Source: Tritrichomonas musculus
Taxonomy: Eukaryota; Parabasalia; Tritrichomonadida; Tritrichomonadidae
Assembly (NCBI GenBank): GCA_039105265.1
Contig: JAPFFF010000306.1
Span: forward strand, 1-27,148
Reading direction: 5' to 3'
DNA length: 27,148 nt
The translations under genes and the position numbers were made by a program. A model generated the notes under the pieces. The model was not told the DNA's origin and ran no database searches. It was given only the letters and a program-made list of their open reading frames with translations. Position 1 is the stretch's first letter; every line of letters begins with the position of its first letter. Positions 1 through 8,676 of the stretch are shown here, piece by piece.

Positions 1-436
1 CAGTCTTCATTCGAGATATCCTTATGTTGATAATATCATAATGTAATTTTATCTCTGTTAATATACCTGTTGTTGATTCCTGGAGAGTATATTGATATGG
101 CTTTAATACTGTTATGTAATGCCCATGTTCATCTTTATCATCTTGATTTTTCTTAATAGCAAACACACAACCAGTAAATTTTGCTCTTGGTTTCTCTCTC
201 TTGAGTCTATTAGCAAATTCAAGTACGTCTTTAAAAGCTATACTAGTATTTAAATATGTCTCATATAATTTTTGTAGATTTATTTGATTATTAGAGAACT
301 TCCATATAGTTTGACCCAAACCTCTTGTTAATCTTGCAACATCTCTATCAACTAGTTTAGGTCGAAATTTAATAGTACCTTGTAATAGTTGTATTTTATT
401 GTTAGGTTTAGTTTGTGTGCCTTTATCACTTGTCAT
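1..436 (-). CDS. Unknown protein, N-terminal part, runs off left edge
   Basis: An open frame runs on the minus strand from an ATG at 434-436 to the window edge without a stop, giving about 145 residues (MTSDKGTQTKPNNK... to ...NIRISRMKT). I do not recognise the family. It is basic in its first half and has no membrane segment in the visible part. Residues 4-9 read DKGTQT, which matches the K-x-T-Q-T core used by proteins that bind dynein light chain LC8. That reading is motif-level inference only. The gene is divergent from the one starting at 452, with only 15 bp between the two start codons, so they probably share a promoter. The length and uniform codon style suggest a real gene that continues outside the window. 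Confidence 0.6.
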   Translation of the reverse strand, partial: MTSDKGTQTKPNNKIQLLQGTIKFRPKLVDRDVARLTRGLGQTIWKFSNNQINLQKLYETYLNTSIAFKDVLEFANRLKREKPRAKFTGCVFAIKKNQDDKDEHGHYITVLKPYQYTLQESTTGILTEIKLHYDIINIRISRMKT

Positions 437-451
437 TTTTATCATTATAAA
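437..451. promoter_or_regulatory. 15-bp divergent promoter gap
   Basis: Only 15 bp, nearly self-complementary (TTTATcattATAAA), separate two divergent ATGs. A TATAAA directly abuts the plus-strand ATG. Any promoter must lie in this gap or inside the opposing coding sequences. The symmetry is visible in the sequence; the function is inferred. Confidence 0.35.
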
Positions 452-703
452 ATGTCTCAATCAGACCGTATGTATATCCTCGTTAGAATTCTATCGAACA
501 TCCATGAATATATGGTAGAGAGTGATGAAACTAGAAGAAAAAAATTGATGAAGACTATAAAAGAATTATCAGCTCAGTATTTCAAACCTGAACATCTTCA
601 AATAATGAGGATAGATAATGATGTTGATTTTTTAGGTCGAATTGAACACTTTGCTTTGGAGTTCTTAGAACTATATATAGTTAATCTGCCCTCGCATTTA
701 TAA
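452..703 (+). CDS. Small helical protein of unknown function (83 aa)
   Basis: I choose the ATG at 452 (MSQSDRMYILVRIL...) over an upstream ATG at 389. The upstream extension would be a hydrophobic, untypical peptide and would overlap the start of the divergent gene at 436. The 83-residue product is mostly predicted helix, with a charged middle (DETRRKKLMKTIKEL) and an aliphatic C-terminus (HFALEFLELYIVNLPSHL). No family is recognised. Its last 23 bp overlap the 3' end of the convergent HNH gene, and a perfect 14-bp AT palindrome lies in the overlap. Confidence 0.55.
   Translation: MSQSDRMYILVRILSNIHEYMVESDETRRKKLMKTIKELSAQYFKPEHLQIMRIDNDVDFLGRIEHFALEFLELYIVNLPSHL
669..682. terminator. 14-bp perfect palindrome at a convergent gene end
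   Basis: AACTATATATAGTT is its own reverse complement and overlaps the end of the convergent pair 452-703 and 681-1016. It could form a small hairpin in either transcript. It is one of several palindromes found at 3' ends here. Being AT-only it is weak evidence by itself. Confidence 0.3.
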
Positions 704-1016
704 TTTTGGGCATATCCCTGTTATAGTTACTATCAGTTGGGGTTATCCATCTTAAGTTGCTTAGATGGTAATCAGCCCTATTCCTATTGATATGGTCTAC
801 CTCTATTTTATGTTGTGGGTCATCATTAGGTATGAACTGTCTTGCTATAAGTACATGTTTCAAGTAGTAGTCGCCATTTAGACATACACGTATATACCCC
901 TTAATATGTTTTGCATCTTTGCATATAAAATGATTACTCTTACGTCTTATAGTAAAGGGGTACCTATTCAATATCTCATAGTCGTTAGTAAAGCCTTTGA
1001 GCGGTACAAATGACAT
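681..1016 (-). CDS. NUMOD4/HNH homing-type endonuclease (111 aa)
   Basis: A small HNH nuclease of the type found in mobile introns, giant viruses and protist elements; it would cut DNA at a metal-dependent HNH site. Residues 13-26 (YEILNRYPFTIRRK) are the NUMOD4-like lead-in. Residues 40-60 carry the strand with K53-H54. The HNH core lies at about 72-90: D74-H75, then N87-L88-R89-W90 at the end of NRADYHLSNLRW. These candidate metal and catalytic residues are all present. The second HNH gene (24228-24842) shares the string NRADYHLSNLRW exactly, so the two are related copies. The protein ends soon after the HNH core, whereas the other copy has a C-terminal extension. It is convergent with 452-703 and divergent from 1068. 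Confidence 0.8.
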   Translation of the reverse strand: MSFVPLKGFTNDYEILNRYPFTIRRKSNHFICKDAKHIKGYIRVCLNGDYYLKHVLIARQFIPNDDPQHKIEVDHINRNRADYHLSNLRWITPTDSNYNRDMPKIINARAD

Positions 1017-1067
1017 TTTCTCACTTTTTGAATGATTTAAATATTTTCATTTCATTTTTATTTTTGT
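1017..1067. promoter_or_regulatory. 51-bp divergent promoter region with T-rich element
   Basis: This gap separates the HNH start (1016, minus) from the start at 1068 (plus). The plus-strand side carries ATTTTTATTTTTGT at 1054-1067, directly before the ATG. A similar T-run/A/T-run block precedes the genes at 1366, 18412, 21885 and 24842. I infer a promoter or leader element from recurrence only. Confidence 0.35.
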
Positions 1068-1325
1068 ATGAGCAAGTGGGGGACAATCATTGTTGAAGGA
1101 ATTGATGATAAAGGACCTCTTTATTATCCTCTCGATGACAAAGAAAAAAACGTTATCAAGTTTCCAAAGAAAAAAAAGCGAGTAAACTTGTATAAAAACT
1201 ATTATGAACATCAAGAGAAAGAAGAAGAAGAGAAAGAAGAAGAGAAAGAAGAACTTCTAGATGTAGGTGTTCAAACTGAAAAAACTGAACTACCTCATAT
1301 AGACGAACTACTTAGTAAAATTTAA
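1068..1325 (+). CDS. Small acidic/lysine-rich protein with possible LC8-binding motif (85 aa)
   Basis: Starts MSKWGTIIVEGIDDKG after a T-rich leader. Residues 31-38 are a basic block (KFPKKKKR) that looks like a nuclear localisation signal. Residues 47-62 are a low-complexity E/K stretch. Residues 64-71 (LDVGVQTE) resemble a G-V-Q-T-type dynein light chain LC8 site, and the C-terminus ends in a short helix (HIDELLSKI). No enzyme family is recognised. It reads like a disordered linker or adaptor. It is followed 40 bp later by a same-strand gene at 1366. Function is not assigned. Confidence 0.6.
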   Translation: MSKWGTIIVEGIDDKGPLYYPLDDKEKNVIKFPKKKKRVNLYKNYYEHQEKEEEEKEEEKEELLDVGVQTEKTELPHIDELLSKI

Positions 1326-1344
1326 CTTCTTTTATTTTATTGTT

Positions 1345-1360
1345 ATTTTTTTATTTTTGT
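1345..1360 (+). promoter_or_regulatory. T-rich upstream element of gene 1366
   Basis: The block ATTTTTTTATTTTTGT ends 5 bp before the ATG at 1366. It closely repeats the block at 1054-1067 in front of the previous gene, suggesting each small gene has its own promoter or leader. Confidence 0.3.
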
Positions 1361-1365
1361 CTTAA

Positions 1366-1614
1366 ATGAATAGCGCTCTTAACGGACTGAATAATGACGC
1401 AGAAGCTCTATATGCAAGATTTAAAGTTATTAAAGACAAGATATTTGGAAAATGTATGAATGAAGATGATGATAAAATAGCTAGTCAATTCGATATAATG
1501 ATAAATATAATCAAGTCATACAAAGAACTCTTTGAAGACATTGAAAAAGCTAAGTTATTATTGAAGTCAATTGGTGCACGTATCTCTATAGCTGAACATC
1601 AAAATAGACTATGA
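1366..1614 (+). CDS. Small all-helical protein of unknown function (82 aa)
   Basis: MNSALNGLNNDAEALYARFK... has heptad-like spacing of aliphatic residues through most of its length (DIMINIIKSYKELFEDIEKAKLLLKSI), so a coiled coil or small helical bundle is likely. It has one cysteine (C26) and no membrane segment. No family is recognised. Its TGA stop at 1612-1614 abuts the first unit of the hairpin array, so the array forms the immediate 3' region of this transcript. Confidence 0.55.
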   Translation: MNSALNGLNNDAEALYARFKVIKDKIFGKCMNEDDDKIASQFDIMINIIKSYKELFEDIEKAKLLLKSIGARISIAEHQNRL

Positions 1615-1990
1615 GGGACCCGAGGTAGTTGTTTAGGTCCCTAGTAGTAGTGGGGACCCGAGGTAGTTGTTTAGGTCCCTAGTAGTACTTCAAGAAAAAA
1701 CAAGTAGTGGGGACCCGAGGTAGTTGTTTAGGTCCCTAGTAGTACTTCAAGAAAAAACAAGTAGTGGGGACCCGAGGTAGTTGTTTAGGTCCCTAGTAGT
1801 AGTGGGGACCCGAGGTAGTTGTTTAGGTCCCTAGTAGTAGTGGGGACCCGAGGTAGTTGTTTAGGTCCCTAGTAGTACTTCAAGAAAAAAACAAGTAGTG
1901 GGGACCCGAGGTAGTTGTTTAGGTCCCTAGTAGTAGTGGGGACCCGAGGTAGTTGTTTAGGTCCCTAGTAGTACTTCAAGAAAAAACAAG
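1615..1990. repeat. Eight-copy tandem array of GC-rich hairpin units
   Basis: Eight copies of a unit containing GGGACCCGAGGTAG...TTAGGTCCC. In each copy GGGACC pairs with GGTCCC around a 15-nt loop, and a flanking G-T wobble and T-A pair can lengthen the stem. Two spacings alternate irregularly: a short unit of about 38 bp ending in TAGTAGT, and a long unit of about 57 bp with an added ACTTCAAGAAAAAACAAG block. The order of spacings after successive copies is short, long, long, short, short, long, short, long. Copies are nearly identical, implying recent amplification. The array lies between the convergent genes ending at 1614 and 2117, so it may act in transcript 3' ends. An origin or recombination role is also possible. 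Confidence 0.9.
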
Positions 1991-1995
1991 TTGAA

Positions 1996-2091
1996 GAAAA
2001 ATTTTTTTATTTTTTTTTATTTTTTTATTTTTATTTTTATCATTTTTATTTTTTATTTTTATCATTTTTATTTTTTATTTTTTATTTTTAT
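1996..2091. repeat. T-rich low-complexity tract
   Basis: A degenerate run of TTTTTATTTTT and TTTTTATCA units separating the hairpin array from the GC-rich island and the end of the short fibre gene. No coding potential is seen. Confidence 0.7.
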
Positions 2092-2152
2092 CACGAGTTC
2101 GTGTTGACGTGTGGGCTTAAGCGTAGCGTGGCCCCAACGGAAACCGACTCGT
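2092..2152. other. GC-rich island at the end of the first fibre unit
   Basis: About 60 bp of clearly higher GC than the very AT-rich surroundings. It begins CACGAGTTCGTG (a near palindrome) and ends ACCGACTCG; the outer CGAGT and ACTCG are inverted, with a weaker GTTG/CAAC and GGG/CCC pairing inside. It overlaps the 3' end of the short fibre gene. It looks like DNA of different origin or a recombination junction. A second GC-rich island lies at the other end of the same unit (8352-8440). Confidence 0.55.
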
Positions 2153-4123
2153 ATATACTACTGTAAAAGGTAGTTCATCAAGTTGCTTATACTCTTCCTC
2201 ACACCAGGTAATTATAGGTGTCATATCTTTGGTTATGCTTCTTGCTGTAGTACCTGACATGAAGTTAATGCTATTTCTAACCAAATCACTCATACCTTTG
2301 GTTGACTTATGCGAGAATAACCTTTTAAGGAATCCTCCACCTTTTATGGTAGGAAAGCTTATACCATCTGGAAATAGCTGCATACCAATAGAACCTATTG
2401 ACCCAGCAGTACCTGCAACTCCAAAAGCTAATGCAGTCCATGAGACTATACGTAAATTATCTACATCATCCTCCAGATGTTGAGTAACTTGTTCAGTCCT
2501 TGATACTCTACCTTTTAGACTTTCCATAACAGTGTTCATTTCGTTAACATCATAGCTAATAACATCTACATTGTTGGTAACTAAATTTAAATCACTCCTC
2601 ATAGTAGTAATATTATCAGCTGTAATTATCTTAGAGGAGGTAATATTATAATCAGTATATAAGGTTGTTGCCCCATTAGGATTTGGGGATACTTCATAAA
2701 ATTGCTGCTTAATGATATACTCGAATGGGTTAGTAGTTGAATCCCAATGAACCTCATCTATTGGGTCAACATATTCATCAGCTAAATATATCTTAATATC
2801 CCTTGAGTCATTAGTAGTCGAAGCTGCATATGTATATTCAAGCTGTTCACATGAATCAAGTACACCATGTAAGAACAACCATACCTTGTCTCCTCCATTG
2901 CCTTCTTTTCCAGTAGGTCGAACTGAGAACCTATTTGCATTTTTAGAACCTTCAAGGGTAATATCAAGGTAGAGTTCATCAATAGCACTAGTTTCTAATT
3001 TTTTAGTCGCATTATTCATCTTATAGCACCTTATTGCTTCAATATCATATCCATCTTTTGTTCCTCCTTGACTTGTTTGATAGCCTAGACCATATTTCGA
3101 AAAAGGTTCTATCTCCCCTGTCTTTAATTTTACAAAACAGTCTATTTTGCACTTACCTCCATGAATCATGTAATGTAGTAGGTTATCAGGAGAGTAGTCA
3201 TTAGGCTTATTAATCAGTTTCATGTTCCTCTCACTCCTCTTGACTTGTATGTAGGTACCATCTTCACCATACTCATTCTCCTTATTTAATCCATTAACTA
3301 ATCTACCATTGATATGACCTTGTATGTTATCACCTACCCATTTTGTGCCATCCCATGATAAAAACCACTTATTACCAAAACAATACTCATTAAACGTAAA
3401 CTCTAAGTCATTAGGTATAGTATATCCAGTATCTATGTTCCATTGAAGTAACCAATACTTCTTGTTATCGATCACAACCTGACTAGTTGATGTAGGCTTA
3501 TATAAGTATAGTACATCGCTTTTACGTAAACTTAATGCATTATCAGCTTTTATTATAGAACACTTTATTGCCTTCTCTGTTTGTAAAGAATCAGTTATAT
3601 ATTCATTCATTATGCTCAACTCCCCATTCAGCCACAAGGTATATGGGTTGAAGTCTAGTTTACTATCAAAAGCTATATTCATATATCCCATAATGGTACT
3701 ATTATTTATACTACATCCATTACTACTTTTAGTTATCAAAGGAGAATATACTTGACCATCCTTAACATATATGTAGAACTCCTTGACTAAATTACCACTT
3801 GTATCATATACTATATTCTTCCTCAATACTATCTTAAATATATTAGTCTGGGTTTTTATATCATTGAGCTTATTAATGAAGTCTTCAGGCAAATTAACAA
3901 ACTTAAGGATATTGTAAGTTGTTGTTGAAGACTCAAATGATACATACTGTATATTTTTATTTTTAATATCAACTTCTGGTATACCTTCGACCTCATTAAA
4001 TAAATGACCTGTCTGTATATAGTTATCTAAGTCACCCAATGTTAATAACTGGCTACCTTTTCGAGTAGCATCCCCTATCTTAAACTGTATATCTCCTTTA
4101 AATCTTGTAGTAGTATCACTCAT
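2117..4123 (-). CDS. B1: fibre/spike-like protein, short form (668 aa)
   Basis: I choose the ATG at 4123 (MSDTTTRFKGDIQFK) because it aligns with the start of the paralogue B2 (MNDTTTSFIGDIQFK); an upstream ATG would run into the preceding A1 coding end. Residues 1-48 are almost the same as in B2 and may anchor the protein to the particle. Residues 201-526 are the core shared with B2 and with the A proteins: SDVLYLYKP, then YCFGNKWFLSWDGTKWVG, then QQFYEVSPNPNGATTLYTDY and SSKIITADNITTMRSDLN. Residues 527-560 look coiled-coil. A Gly/Ala-rich hydrophobic stretch follows at about 561-580. It is half the length of B2 and lacks the fibre-shaft tail. The start lies 19 bp after the A1 end, so the A-B pair is probably co-transcribed. 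Surface-fibre function is inferred. Confidence 0.65.
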   Translation of the reverse strand: MSDTTTRFKGDIQFKIGDATRKGSQLLTLGDLDNYIQTGHLFNEVEGIPEVDIKNKNIQYVSFESSTTTYNILKFVNLPEDFINKLNDIKTQTNIFKIVLRKNIVYDTSGNLVKEFYIYVKDGQVYSPLITKSSNGCSINNSTIMGYMNIAFDSKLDFNPYTLWLNGELSIMNEYITDSLQTEKAIKCSIIKADNALSLRKSDVLYLYKPTSTSQVVIDNKKYWLLQWNIDTGYTIPNDLEFTFNEYCFGNKWFLSWDGTKWVGDNIQGHINGRLVNGLNKENEYGEDGTYIQVKRSERNMKLINKPNDYSPDNLLHYMIHGGKCKIDCFVKLKTGEIEPFSKYGLGYQTSQGGTKDGYDIEAIRCYKMNNATKKLETSAIDELYLDITLEGSKNANRFSVRPTGKEGNGGDKVWLFLHGVLDSCEQLEYTYAASTTNDSRDIKIYLADEYVDPIDEVHWDSTTNPFEYIIKQQFYEVSPNPNGATTLYTDYNITSSKIITADNITTMRSDLNLVTNNVDVISYDVNEMNTVMESLKGRVSRTEQVTQHLEDDVDNLRIVSWTALAFGVAGTAGSIGSIGMQLFPDGISFPTIKGGGFLKRLFSHKSTKGMSDLVRNSINFMSGTTARSITKDMTPIITWCEEEYKQLDELPFTVVYTSRFPLGPRYA

Positions 4124-4142
4124 TTTAGTTAAATAAAACTTC

Positions 4143-7100
4143 TCATTCGATGTTAGCACATTTAGCTTCAAGTGCTGCAAGTCTTGCCTCAAGAGTATCA
4201 ATATATGCATCCTTCTGGTCTATCATTTCCTTCACTTCTACTTTAGTAATATAAGCAGTCATATCTATATCTTCTAATGGATGTTTTGTACTTGACTTAT
4301 TTTCAAGCTCTTTGATTTTCTCGCACATGAATGCTATTGTACCCTTTAAAGTATCGCGATATGTCTTTGCAATATTAATACATGTATCAAATGAAACCAT
4401 CATCTTATCAGCATCCTTCATTGTTATTTCAAGTTCAGGTTCATCATCTGTTTCTTCATGATATGCCCATGCAAGAATCTTTTCTAATACATCTTCCTCT
4501 GCTAATGTCTCTGGGTTATCATTACGACGGAACCAACTTGGAATATTAAATAATCCTATTCTATTTGCTACATATGCTTCTGCTGCTACTCCTGCTATAG
4601 CTGCTGCATCACCAGGATGATGTCTAACAAACTGCCATTGACCATGTAAGAACCTTCTAGCAACATAACCTACTGCTCCCATAATAACCTGGGTAGTTGC
4701 ACTTATAACACCATCTTGTTGGTACATTTCTATCACTCCATTCACAATATTAATTACATGTAGTCTTCTTCTATCTATTGTAGCAACTACATTTCCATTA
4801 TATAGTACTTGTGTTATTTCTTCACCAGTTGTTTCATCTAATGTGTCATTAAAAGCTAAAAGATTACCATGAGAATAAATATTATCCATTAGTTCTCCTC
4901 TTTGTTCATCACTCATTTGTTCTATCATTCTTGCTGTTATTGCTGGTGTTGTTCCTGGTACTGTCCAAGTATCTGTTGTGGCAACAAGGTCATAATGCTG
5001 ATATCTAACTCCATTTGCATTGACTTCTATCTGTGAATTTATTCCAACAAATCGTACTTGACCTCCACTAATATTTGCTGTAGTTGGTGCTGAATAATCA
5101 ATAGTAGCAACAATTGGGTCAATAGTCTCTCCTCTATGATCAATAATATTTATCCATGCTTCCATTGTTTGGTCATTCAAGTAAGGTTCTAATCCAATAT
5201 CTCCATTTTGTACAAATGGTAAATTTAATCTGTCTTGCATAGATAATTGTTCAATATCTCTCGCTGTGTATGTTGTTCCTTCCCATTCTATTGACCAATT
5301 ATTATCAGTAGCTCTATGTATTCTATCTGTCATCTCAATATCAGCTGGTCTTATTAGAGTCCTTCGTTGAAATACATTATTATGGATAATGAGTTGGTCA
5401 TTATAAAACAAATCATACACATTAAACCACTCTCTTCCATGATATTGGATACGTAAAATATCAGGATGACTAGCAACTAATGCATTTCGTTCTGCTCTTG
5501 TCATATCTGCAATATCTTCTAAGGTATACTGGATTCCAGATATATTGATAACAGGAACTTGATTCCTAAGTGCAATCGTAGTTGAAGCTGTATTTGTCAT
5601 TGTAGTCTGTGGTACAGTTATATCTGTTCGAATCTCATCTGTTTCATCTGTAACAACTTGTGGCTGAACTTCTCTATGAGTTCTCTCTAATGATTGCTCA
5701 GTGGTTGTGATAGTATTTGTTGCATTATCAGTATCATTATCAGTTATTGTAATCGAGGATGAATTAATATTTAATGTTTCAGTTCCATTTGTATCTGGTC
5801 TATTCCTAAAGAAGTGTAAGACATTCGAACCAAGTGTAGCAATAGCATTTCCTAACTGAGTCAGTGCATGTGTTGTCGAAAGGACAACCTGTGTAGCTGA
5901 GAATGATGAAATAGCTCCAGCAACAGGATTTTGAACAGTTGTTGTTATTGGTAAAAATCTTTCCATAGTCATCTTATCAGCCTTCAAATCAACATTCACC
6001 AAAAACTTACCTTGAAAGCCACTACCTCCATCACCTGGATAACCACCACCACCACCACCACCTCCATCATTTCCTCCTGGACCTGCTGGGAAAGGTCTTG
6101 TTTGACATGTATTAATAGTTACAGAGTTATTGGACATATTTAATGTTGAAAGGGCACTTGCAATACAAACTGTTGATGCTAAAATATTTAATATACTATT
6201 CGCAACTGCTACACCTTGTTTAATACTATCAGTATATTCATTATACATGGCTTGAATTCTCATTTGTTCAACTAGATTATCAACTGTCTGTTTCAATATA
6301 GCATAATCATAGGCTAATATATCTGTGATTCCACCAACAACATTTAAGTCTCGACGCATAGTCATGATATTATCAGCCCATATAATCTTTGATGAATAAA
6401 TATTATAATCTGTCGATATGGTAGTGCATTTTCTTGGGTCTGGCTCTACTTCATAAAATTGTTGTTGAATAATTATATCGAACGGATTAACTTTTACATC
6501 AAATTCAAATAATTCTTTCTCTATATATATTCGAATGTTCTTATGATTAAATCCTTCAATGATTTTAATGGAATGCCTTTTTTCTCGATGATAATTAAAT
6601 GATTCGAGACAAGGATTTGACCCATAGGTATGCATAACACCTGAATTAATACAATGAGTAGGATGACAATCCCATTTCAATTCAGTTATATTTCCATTTA
6701 TATTTAGGTCAGCATAAACATATAATCCATCATCTGCATTTAATCCACTTGGCGCATCAACATACATTCTAGCTTGTTCATATTTATATCCATCTTGAGT
6801 AAAAGTACCTGAACCACTTGAATCAAAAGTTGCAGTTATTCCTTCACTTAATATGGTTCCATCTTTCTTAACAACCCTCCAATTGGTAAGATAATCTTTC
6901 AAGATATGAGCATAATTATCATCATCTGTTAAATCTTCCTTTATTGTTCCTTTTATCCATCTCCCAATTCTTTCGTTATGTTTGATTGTTAAAGCAGGAG
7001 CACCGTTATTTGTGTTCATGTATGATATCTTTTCTGTACACATGTTTTGACAATTATTTCCTGTCCAATTTTTACCATCCCATGTTAATTCCCAGTTATG

Positions 7101-8350
7101 ACCAAATAGATAGTCTTTGAATCTAAATACTAAATTTTGTGGTATGTCATAATCTTTATCTATATCCCATCTCATACAATAATAATTGGATTCTTCATAT
7201 ACCTGAGATGGTCTATATAAATATAACTGGTCTGATTCCTTCAAGGTAAAATACTTGGAGTCAGTTGATGAAGTAGAGGGAACAACATCATAGATTGCTT
7301 GATATTTGGAGACCAATGAGTTATATTGATTTCGAAATACTTCTAATATATCATCATCAATCTCAATTACAATTTTATTTCCATCAGGGTCAACAATATC
7401 AAAGCTATTTTCATCATCAGTATTAACAACGTCATTATCATCAACTTCAAGTGTACGAGCATGAGGAGCAGGAGGATGTCGTGTAATCTTATTTAAAATC
7501 CATTGGGCACCTCTTCCTATTGGTTCGAAAAGGGCAGCTATTAGAATTACACATAAACAAAATGCCCAAACGCCTAAACCCCCAGCGATTGCATATACAA
7601 GTATTACATAAACATACAGAATTAAATCAGAATAACCTCCTATATATTGCCAAAATTGAGCATCTATCCAATTTCCGCCTATCTGTATAATATTATTAAC
7701 TAAATTCGGGTAGTTCATGATAAAATCAACTATGAAGTGCCATAAGTTGCTCCAAAATAATGTAAATGAGCTATATGCTATTTTAATCATTCGAATTCCT
7801 TCATTCTTTAATTCATCAATTTTGTTATTAAGTCTTGGTGTCAATTCTTTTATCTCATCAATGACCTGATGCAAATCTACATCCTTAAAGTCAGCATCTG
7901 CATCTTCTCCTCCAATATAAAAGATTACCCCCACTTTTTCATTATCTTTAACAGCTTCATATGCAATATCCACAATACTATCAATACCATACCAAATAAA
8001 ATAAAATAAGTTATATATAATCTTCATAAATTCTTTTGTCGCAAAAGCAATTGTTTTATAAGTTAATTTAATAGGCTCTTTAGCAAGAGATAGGGTAGTT
8101 GAAATGATATTATACAATAAGTCTTTTATCCATCCTATTGTCTTTTTACTATATAACCAAAACTTGGATACTGTTAATTTGAGTACTTCTGGTTCAATAA
8201 ATTTTTGGAATCGTATATTCTTCGAGTTTCTTTAATTCATCAATAGGAGGAATTACATAAACCATATCTTCTTTGTTAACTAACTCTTTTGGTGGTTCAG
8301 TTGGAGTAGGTGTAGGCGTAGGTGTAGGTGTAGGGTCTGGAGTTGGCTCA
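4143..8350 (-). pseudogene. A1: near-identical, shortened duplicate of the giant A-type surface protein
   Basis: This region is a tandem copy of most of A2 (12438-17579). It has the same parts in the same order: Thr-Pro linker, membrane segment, A/B core domain, Gly-rich linker, three-fold helical motif region, and C-terminal coiled coil ending CANIE. By eye only a few dozen residues differ over roughly 1300. Differences are rare in the membrane-segment half and dense near the C-terminal end, where the last roughly 50 residues differ in sequence and length. It is shorter than A2 and looks broken, with about one or two breaks, so I record it as a decaying or silent copy. High identity to A2 points to recent duplication or ongoing gene conversion. 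B1 follows after 19 bp, mirroring the A2-B2 arrangement. Confidence 0.7.
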
Positions 8351-8351
8351 G

Positions 8352-8440
8352 TAGTATACGTTAGGCTGTGCTCTGTGCCTTCGCCCAGCCTAACCACTCG
8401 CTCCCCCAGCTTTCCTTCAGCTGCTAGTTCGCGCTAACTG
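8352..8440. other. GC-rich island with 9-bp hairpin at the far end of the first fibre unit
   Basis: About 90 bp of GC-rich sequence in otherwise very AT-rich DNA. GTTAGGCTG at 8360-8368 is perfectly inverted as CAGCCTAAC at 8386-8394, with a 17-nt loop. Further on, AGTT...AACT forms a small second stem near 8430. It begins where similarity between the A1 and A2 regions ends. Together with the island at 2092-2152 it brackets the first A-B pair. Origin is unknown. Confidence 0.6.
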
Positions 8441-8676
8441 AAATGACCAAATATCATTTCAAAAACTTATGATATCAAAAAGTTAATAATATCACAAGTT
8501 AATTAAAAGTTAATCTTAAAATTAACTTACTTCATATTGAAAATAAAAAATAAAAAAAAAAAAAAAGTAAAAAGTAAATGTAAAATAAAAAAATGACAAT
8601 ACAAAAATAATAAATAATAAATGAAAAATAATAAATGAAAAATAATAAATGAAAAATAATAAATGAAAATGATACT
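8441..8676. other. Non-coding A-rich spacer between the two fibre units
   Basis: No gene is seen. The tract is A/T-only for long runs, including an A run near 8555-8567, and ends in a small tandem repeat just before the stop of B2. It would be the 3' region of the B2 transcript and the upstream region of A1. Confidence 0.6.
8613..8669. repeat. 14-bp tandem repeat, four copies
   Basis: The unit AATAATAAATGAAA is repeated about four times in direct tandem, immediately 3' of the B2 gene. It is a simple AT-rich minisatellite, probably from slippage. Confidence 0.75.

Noticed and set aside
1615-1990. CRISPR-like array
   Set aside because: The intervals between repeats are not unique spacers: they are the same two short sequences reused, and no cas-like gene is present.
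8194-8397. Separate 67-aa gene
   Set aside because: Its Thr-Pro and following sequence match the interior of the A2 protein, so it belongs to the duplicated A1 region and is not an independent gene.
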